A stretch of DNA of 64,000 nucleotides from Chlorokybus atmophyticus. Lineage: Eukaryota > Streptophyta > Chlorokybophyceae > Chlorokybales > Chlorokybaceae. Positions 50,823 to 64,000 of the stretch are shown here, one piece after another. Within the stretch, counting starts at the first letter, position 1; every line of letters starts with the position of its first letter. Both the position numbers and the translations under genes were made by a program. The notes beneath the pieces are model-generated. The model was not told the origin of the DNA. It worked only from the letters and a program-made list of their open reading frames with translations, and ran no database searches. The stretch lies in contig RHPI01003330.1 in assembly GCA_009103225.1 (NCBI GenBank), forward strand, positions 440,613 through 504,612, read 5' to 3'.

Positions 50823-52636
50823 TCACACTGCCGCTCCAACCTCAAGCAGGTGGCCCGCACCCTCCTTCACAAGTAACTTCTCGATATTCGCATTCTTGTC
50901 CTCCACGCTAGCAAACTGCATCCTTCTCCCATGCCCTGAGGGAAGATATTCAACACATCGCACAACATTCACTCATCACAACTAGTCGCATCAGTAGCAG
51001 CAAGAGTAGTATACTGTACCAGGTAGGACCCAGGTAAAGGGCAGGTCCAACATGACGCGTATGCTGCGCAGCTGCACGTCCACGCTGTACCAGTTGAAGT
51101 CGCGGAATATGCTCAGGGTGCCTCCACGCCGCTCTGACTTCGCCAAACTGTCTCCTTTTAGAAGATAGTTGAGTGAGATGAGTGAGATGAGTGAGAGAGG
51201 ACCGTGTTGTGTCTGTGTCATTCGGACACGCTGTACCCGTGAAGAGCATCTGGCCAGGCTTGTATAGGAGACAGCAGCTGCCTTCAGTGTGGCCCGGCGT
51301 GAAAATGATGTCGATGTCGTCGCCCAGCGGCCACGGACCCTCGCCCTCAAGCACCCACTCTATCTTACTCCGATTCAATCCTTTCCACCCACCCAACTGC
51401 ATAGATGTGCATGTTAGTATGTGTTTGTGTACGCGCGCATGCGCACGTATGTAGGTGTGTGCATGTGCGAATGCGTGTCCAAACAACACCACACCAACGC
51501 ACCCCACTCACCTCCTCCGCATGTATAATCCTCTTACACCCGAACTCCTTCGCCCACTCCTCATGTTCCCCGACATCATCTTTATGACTCAGGAAAATCC
51601 ACTCAATCCCTCCCATCTCCCTCACTCTCTTCACCAACGGTGCAGCAAACCGCGGCACGTCCACGAGCACGTTGCCACCTTGTCGAGTGATCAAATACGC
51701 GCTCGCGGCGTAGGTGGCCTCGGACACGTAGCCGGTGAAGAAGGCGGAGGGGACGGACGGGTCGATGAGGGCGGGGAGGGAGGAGTGGACGAGCTTGATG
51801 TTGGAGGGAGGGGAGAGGGTGCGGATGGAGTTGGTGGGACAGGTGAGAAGGGCCTGTGGGGAAGAGGATGGTTGGTGACATACTACATGCGCGCATGTAT
51901 GCACACTTCTATCCAACATGTGCATCTTTGGCAGCGCTAATGTTGTTCTGTGATACTGACACCTGCTAACTTTTGGCGCACAGGCGAGCATGTGTGCGTG
52001 TACGCGCATACACGCACACATGCAACCTGTCTGAGTGCGTGCCATTGCATGTTAACGAGATGTGGGTATCATACAGCCTGTTGATTGTATGGTGTTGTTC
52101 TTCACACACCTGCAGTGAGGCGAGGCGCTCTTCATCGCCCTCAGGTTGCTTGACAACAGCACTCTGTCCCCCTCTAGCGGCAAACACCTCCGGCACCATC
52201 CACCTGCCCAAACACACAATGACACAACCGCGCACACAACTACTTCCCCGCATGCGTTGTGTCCTCACAAGCAACCCAGCTCCTTCCCTCACCTGCAGGT
52301 GTCGCAGTCAATGCACGAGGAGTCCACGTACAAGTCGCCCTCGACGTTCTCACGACGCCGGTGCGGCGTCTTCTCGCCGAGGACCGCCGTAGTCGTCGTT
52401 GTTGAGGATGTGCTTGGGCCTGTCGTCGATGTGGGCGACGCCGTGCGCCTGGTTGGCAACGAGTATGTTCAGCAACGTGCACAGGTGATGGTCTTGAAAA
52501 CTTAAGCATGCCAGCGGAGTGCTTACCTGAAGCTTCGGCGTCGACCATGCAGCTTACTATGCGCCTCTTTAACTGGTCTCAATGACGATGCCACTGGCCC
52601 TCTCCCGACCAACACCGCCGCCGCCGCCGCCAACAT
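50823..52636 (-). CDS. Plastid-type metallo-beta-lactamase protein with N-terminal ferredoxin-like domain
   Basis: Seven exons (gene order): 52527-52636, 52293-52448, 52110-52203, 51512-51853, 51237-51396, 51020-51154, 50823-50935; 369 residues. It matches a plant family (Arabidopsis At4g33540-like) of unknown substrate. A Ser/Thr/Arg-rich transit peptide (about 70 residues) precedes a ferredoxin-like segment, [19 protein letters not shown] with a later TCPT cysteine (C-x2-C-x2-C...C-P, 4Fe-4S type). The metallo-beta-lactamase fold follows: [16 protein letters not shown] (metal ligands His/Asp/His), [11 protein letters not shown] (His), FTG-D-SLA, and C-terminal [10 protein letters not shown] (His). 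Likely a plastid redox-linked hydrolase. Start chosen at ATG 52636 because only this frame joins exon 2 in phase. Confidence 0.9.
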
Positions 52637-53507
52637 ACTGGAGGCGACACTTCTACTCCACACCACAACCGCTTGAACACACTAACACCCACAGGCAGCA
52701 CTCCAAGCCGTCAAGGCGTGTGTTACCCAACGCTTCCTTCTTCAGGCAACCTGCTTGCCACCCACGCTTAGGTCACTGCTAACTAGGACGCTTATACCAC
52801 CGCCGCCGCGGCTGACGTGGCGATAGTGTGGCAGTCCGTACAGTGCTACGGTGACCTCGGTACCAAGGTGCCAAGCGTTTCCCGTACGGTACCAGCAGGT
52901 GTACGCCGTCAGTCGGTGTATGAGTACAGTCTAACCTCGATAAGTGCATACCATCGGGAACACCTCTTTCTATGCACTTATCGCGGATATGCACTTACGC
53001 TGCTTTATACTACCAGTAGAGTGCATTGGTGTCGGGCAAAACCATGCACTTATCGTGGATATGCACTTATCGAGGTTAGACTGTAGCAGGCTACTGCTGT
53101 TGTCGGTTGTCGGCGCTGACCCTGTCACGTGACTGATGGGGGAAGGCCGTGACTGTGGTTTAGCACATAAGGTTAGCGTGACCCTGAGATTTTAAGCATA
53201 TCGAGGCGAGCTACTGATATCGACAAAATTTGAGCGCGTAGTTTGGTTACAAAAAGGTCAAGTTCTCGGTTAAGCAATGGGCTAGTTAATCACACGCAAT
53301 TTTAGGCGACTGTGCAGGCATCTGGCGCTAGCGATGCCGCCGCCGCCAATCGCTCATCAGCATCGTCATCTTCGTTGTTGAGATGGCCGCTGTCCCTGTC
53401 ATGGACTACCTTCCAACAACGCCGCCGTAGCCCACGTTGATAAGGGCGTCTGCTTCACTGTACTGTACTGGAGTTGTTGTTAGTCCCCCTCCTCCGCCGT
53501 CTTTACC
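52637..53507. promoter_or_regulatory. Divergent promoter region containing a MITE
   Basis: 871 bp between the ferredoxin-MBL start (-) and the coiled-coil gene start (+). The MITE at 52927-53083 sits in the middle. Confidence 0.5.
52927..53083. mobile_element. Pogo/Tigger-like mariner MITE (non-autonomous)
   Basis: 157 bp with perfect terminal inverted repeats of about 24 bp, beginning CAGTCTAACCTCGATAAGTG and ending in its reverse complement, flanked on both sides by TA, the target duplication of Tc1/mariner elements. The CAGTnnAACCTCG start is typical of pogo/Tigger termini. Internal copies of the motif (atgcacttatcg(c/t)ggatatgcactta, at about 52971 and 53044) are present. No transposase is encoded. 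Confidence 0.85.
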
Positions 53508-60459
<6,952 letters not shown>

Positions 60460-60462
60460 GGA

Positions 60463-60464
<2 letters not shown>

Positions 60465-60511
<47 letters not shown>
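60465..60511 (+). repeat. Poly-G run abutting the assembly gap
   Basis: At least 47 G, directly before the N block; typical place for an assembly break. Confidence 0.9.
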
Positions 60512-60885
60512 NNNNNNNNNNNNNNNNNNNNNNNNNNNNNNNNNNNNNNNNNNNNNNNNNNNNNNNNNNNNNNNNNNNNNNNNNNNNNNNNNNNNNNNNN
60601 NNNNNNNNNNNNNNNNNNNNNNNNNNNNNNNNNNNNNNNNNNNNNNNNNNNNNNNNNNNNNNNNNNNNNNNNNNNNNNNNNNNNNNNNNNNNNNNNNNNN
60701 NNNNNNNNNNNNNNNNNNNNNNNNNNNNNNNNNNNNNNNNNNNNNNNNNNNNNNNNNNNNNNNNNNNNNNNNNNNNNNNNNNNNNNNNNNNNNNNNNNNN
60801 NNNNNNNNNNNNNNNNNNNNNNNNNNNNNNNNNNNNNNNNNNNNNNNNNNNNNNNNNNNNNNNNNNNNNNNNNNNNNNNNNNNNN
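60512..60885. other. Assembly gap (374 N)
   Basis: Run of N between poly-G and a G-rich right edge (gggactgggg repeats). Real distance unknown. Confidence 0.99.
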
Positions 60886-61438
60886 GGGACGGGACTGGGG
60901 GACTGGGGGACTGGGGTGTGGGGATGCATCACTTGTGTGTATAACAACCTTAGTAAGCGTATCTTGATGTATGCGTTAGTGCGAGTGGTGGTGGTGTTGC
61001 TGTGCAGTGCTCTGTGATGATGCGTTGGTCCGGTCATTCGCCTCCTACCACCACCATTGTGCCTTGGGTCACAGCGTGTACGTGTAGCGAATGCATGTGC
61101 AGATGCGACCGTGATGGTGTTTTCAGCTCATGCAGTCAAGTCGCTGAGCTCAATGCTATGAGCACGATATTGCGCCGTTGTGTTACTCACCACGAACAAC
61201 AGCAAAAAGCCAGTTGGTTCACATCTACCAGCGTGGCTGCGATGTACATCAAATGCAGGACATGCATGCGCATGTAGTAACAAGCACAGCTGTGTGCATG
61301 ACAGTGTCACTCTGTTGCGAGGATCAAGGTCAAGCGTGTACACGCATTCAGCAACCATTGGTGAGTGCTATTACTAGCTACTAGCTCCTTTTTTGACAAC
61401 AGGTGCTTGGGGCACGCACTGCACTGCACAAGCACTGA

Positions 61439-61486
61439 CACATCATGTGCATTGATGATCACACATCATGTGCATTGATGATCAAA
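61439..61486 (+). repeat. 24-bp tandem duplication
   Basis: The unit acacatcatgtgcattgatgatc occurs twice in a row; each unit contains the imperfect palindrome catgtgcattgatg. Confidence 0.85.
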
Positions 61487-63067
61487 CCAAAATGGTGCGC
61501 CACAGCACCCTCTCCTTGCGTGGCAGGTACCGATTGTTTGCTGCTCAAACGTCTCCCGGCGCCGCACGCATCCACATGAGCGTAGCCTCGCAGTCCTTAA
61601 ATTGGCTAATGCAATGGAAAAGCTAATGGGGAGGTGATCATAGTGTGTTGATTTGTGTTTGTCGCTGAGTGCTATGCATGCTGTACCAAAGCATAACTCC
61701 CCCCACTTTCATGCTCGGAGCTCACCATGAGTAGTAGCACGTATTGCAATAGAATTACAACATTTCGTGTTGTCCATGTTCCTTCCAGTGAGTAAGAACT
61801 CAATGCGCGTATCCATTTGCAATCAAGTAGTTTCCATTTCCTTAACAGTATACATGCGTACATATATATGTATAAATGTCATCATTATCACCACAATTTG
61901 TGTCCATTGATAATAACATATCAAGTTGTGTTTGTCACATGTGTCAATTGTTGCTAACGTACATTGTGATGGCAACTTGTAAGCATACTTCACACCAATT
62001 TCGCAAAAACGTCCATCTGTTGACCTATTCGGGCGTATCCAATTCGGGCAAGTCATGTCATCAAGAGGCAGATGTGTCTTATATTTCCATACGCACGCTC
62101 ACAACTTGCGAGCGTATGCACACTTGAAGTGCATAGATATATACACTCATTAGCCAAGTAATTGATGACTGTTGACACAGCAACCGCATTTATTGGACGG
62201 GTGCACCAATAGTGTGGATTATTGCATGCGCTATTGATATTTAAACGTTACACATCATGATGATGAGTGTATTTATACGAGTGTCACGGGTTCTCCTCGA
62301 AGGTTTATTCGATGAGCTTTAATACATGTGAAAGGTACCGTGAAAGTCACTGTACGTTGAATGCACAATAAGTATTACATATAGTTATATAGCTACAAAG
62401 ATGGATAAGTATATAAACATAATGTAGGCAAGATGCTTTGTTTTGAGTCGTTGCATCGGCCCAACGGCAAGACGGGGATAGCCATTTACTGCACACGGTG
62501 CAATGCTTGTACTCTTATATAAGTATATGCATAGACATATACATATATAAATATATATGCCTATGCGCGAGCTTTCATGCTAGGTGCGCATCTACAAAGA
62601 TCACGCATTACTAGATGGCAAATACCTTACTAAACAGTACAATCTTCTATTTGTAACTTATAAATGATTGCATCCCATTTATATATATAATTGTATCTCA
62701 ACAGCGGTCTAAGCTGCAAGCAGCTTTGTTACTACTTTATGTGTCTGTGTTCTTGTTAGCCCATATGCATTTGGTGCACAAAAGTAGTTGTATACTGCTA
62801 TATTGCATCGTGTACCCTTAGTTCTTTACCTTCCATATCTTCCACAAACTACCTGCCCCCGATTTGTTCGGGTATGCTACCCGGAGTGTTGACTGTAGCA
62901 CTAGGTGCAGTAAGTGCTTACCCAAAACTACTATTACTATACCTGTAAATAGGAAAAGAATGGCAGCTAGGGGGGGTGTATGTATATGTATGTATATATA
63001 TACATATCTATATGTATATATATGTATAAATATAAGCGTGTATGTGCGTGCGTGTGTGCGCGTGCCA

Positions 63068-63070
<3 letters not shown>

Positions 63071-63135
<65 letters not shown>
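63071..63135. repeat. (TG)n microsatellite
   Basis: About 32 TG units in non-coding DNA, preceded by (TA/TG) mixed repeats. Confidence 0.95.
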
Positions 63136-63138
<3 letters not shown>

Positions 63139-63538
63139 CTTTACTTTCACAATGAGCTGTTGGCTTTGGTGCATCATACGCTTTTGTACCGTACGAAAGC
63201 GTTAAGTCAATCACATGCGTATATACACGTGCATTACAAGGATGTAATGCATTCTTAATAAATTTCTTGAAACTCATTCTCCCGCTCTACCGTTGGGAAA
63301 ATGCCTAAGCCCTAATTGCAAATGTAGAACTATCTTGCACCACGCGTTACATGTTGACTGCTTGTGACGCATAAATGTCTCTTTTTCAACCAGAGGTATT
63401 GTTCTCGCAATGCAAATTTTCAATATAAAAAGCCTTGTTTAAGCTATGCTAGTTAATGTTGTTATAAACACGCAATCTTCCCATTTGCAATAATAGCGTG
63501 TGATGCATACCTGTCTGCCGTACGCAACCATGGCTGTT

Positions 63539-63558
63539 GCTGTCAGCATGCTGACAGC
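63539..63558. repeat. Palindrome GCTGTCAGCATGCTGACAGC
   Basis: Perfect 20-bp palindrome; its right half (gcatgctgacag) recurs about 50 bp downstream (63590-63601). Confidence 0.8.
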
Positions 63559-64000
63559 CTATCATCATGCCGTATTGATGCATATAGTGGCATGCTGACA
63601 GTGTTATGCACACATGTGCATGCATATGTGTAAAGTGTAAAAGAAAACATTGGAATATGGACGAACATCATGTATGATAACATGTATAATAATATTGCGT
63701 AATTGGCAACGATGCGAATGTGTTGGCATCACTCCATGCAACAATAGGGCAGGCGATAGAGGAGTGCCTCTCAAGCAAACACACTGGGTTTCTCGATACT
63801 TTCATGTACACTATGTAAACGCATAACACAACTATCATATCCTTTATGGATAGTATGCGCTATTTGAACAAATTATCGATCAACAACAAGATATCAGCGT
63901 TGAATATTACATCAAAATGGAACATGGACAAGCTTTACAAGGATCAGCCTGCAACAAAGCTATCAGGCACATTGTATGTGTGAGTGCAGCCTTAGCTAAA

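Larger units (their letters stand above)
60460..64000. other. Gap and long non-coding 3' region
   Basis: Begins 1 base after the coiled-coil stop. Contains poly-G, an assembly gap and then about 3.1 kb of AT-rich sequence with TA/CA microsatellites (62520-62570, 62985-63140), a 24-bp direct duplication at about 61439-61486, and palindromes near 63539-63558. No gene, tRNA or rRNA recognised. Confidence 0.6.

Noticed and set aside
51365-52045. 226-residue minus-strand frame read through introns of the ferredoxin-MBL gene
   Set aside because: It contains the true exon 51512-51853 but its ends run through intron sequence with CA/TG repeats; exon junctions and family conservation define the real product.

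Overview
The window is nuclear DNA of a green, plastid-bearing, probably flagellate alga. Genes have many spliceosomal introns. They include a plastid-targeted RuBisCO small subunit, a plant-type APS reductase, monodehydroascorbate reductase and a plant chromomethylase. The RuBisCO small subunit has the short beta-A/beta-B loop and the M-(I)-Q|V intron position of streptophytes, not the long loop of chlorophytes. That points to an early-diverging streptophyte alga (Mesostigma- or Chlorokybus-like); this placement is an inference from one gene plus context. Long intergenic spaces, microsatellites and one assembly gap suggest a fairly large, repeat-rich genome.

Layout: (1) 1-3986 (+) 3' part of a NAP1/NCKAP1 gene (SCAR/WAVE complex). 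(2) 4507-6444 (+) membrane C2H2/Cys-rich protein. (3) 6445-10519 mostly non-coding, with a decayed rbcS 5' fragment at 9320-9388. (4) 10520-11359 (+) rbcS with an unusual Gln/Gly/Phe/Tyr tail. (5) 12507-15805 (-) a complete CatSper3-like voltage-gated channel. (6) 16633-19072 (+) APS reductase. (7) 20477-23110 (-) cytochrome P450. (8) 23715-26984 (+) ER J-protein with a CGHC thioredoxin domain. (9) 27366-28830 (-) UXT prefoldin. (10) 29529-30961 (-) secretory coiled-coil protein of unknown function. (11) 32355-33728 (+) otubain. (12) 34082-37091 (-) CCX-type cation/Ca2+ exchanger. (13) 37930-41643 (+) MDHAR. (14) 44803-50176 (+) chromomethylase. (15) 50823-52636 (-) ferredoxin-like/metallo-beta-lactamase protein. 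(16) 52927-53083 pogo-like MITE. (17) 53508-60459 (+) giant coiled-coil protein resembling the DUF4795/QRICH2 flagellar family. (18) 60460-64000 gap and AT-rich non-coding DNA.

Exon models were built by eye from GT/GC...AG junctions, phase continuity and family conservation. For every complete gene the summed exon length is a multiple of three. About 11 of roughly 143 introns use a GC donor, which is high for any eukaryote.

Functionally the genes are not one pathway. Themes are plastid metabolism (rbcS, APR, MDHAR, ferredoxin-MBL), flagellar/Ca2+ biology (CatSper3-like channel, DUF4795-like protein, CCX exchanger), ER quality control and ubiquitin (J-Trx protein, otubain), actin nucleation (NAP1) and chromatin silencing (CMT). 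Many neighbours are divergent pairs sharing 0.6-0.9 kb intergenic regions. The most notable items are the CatSper3-like channel in a photosynthetic organism and the prion-like tail on RbcS.
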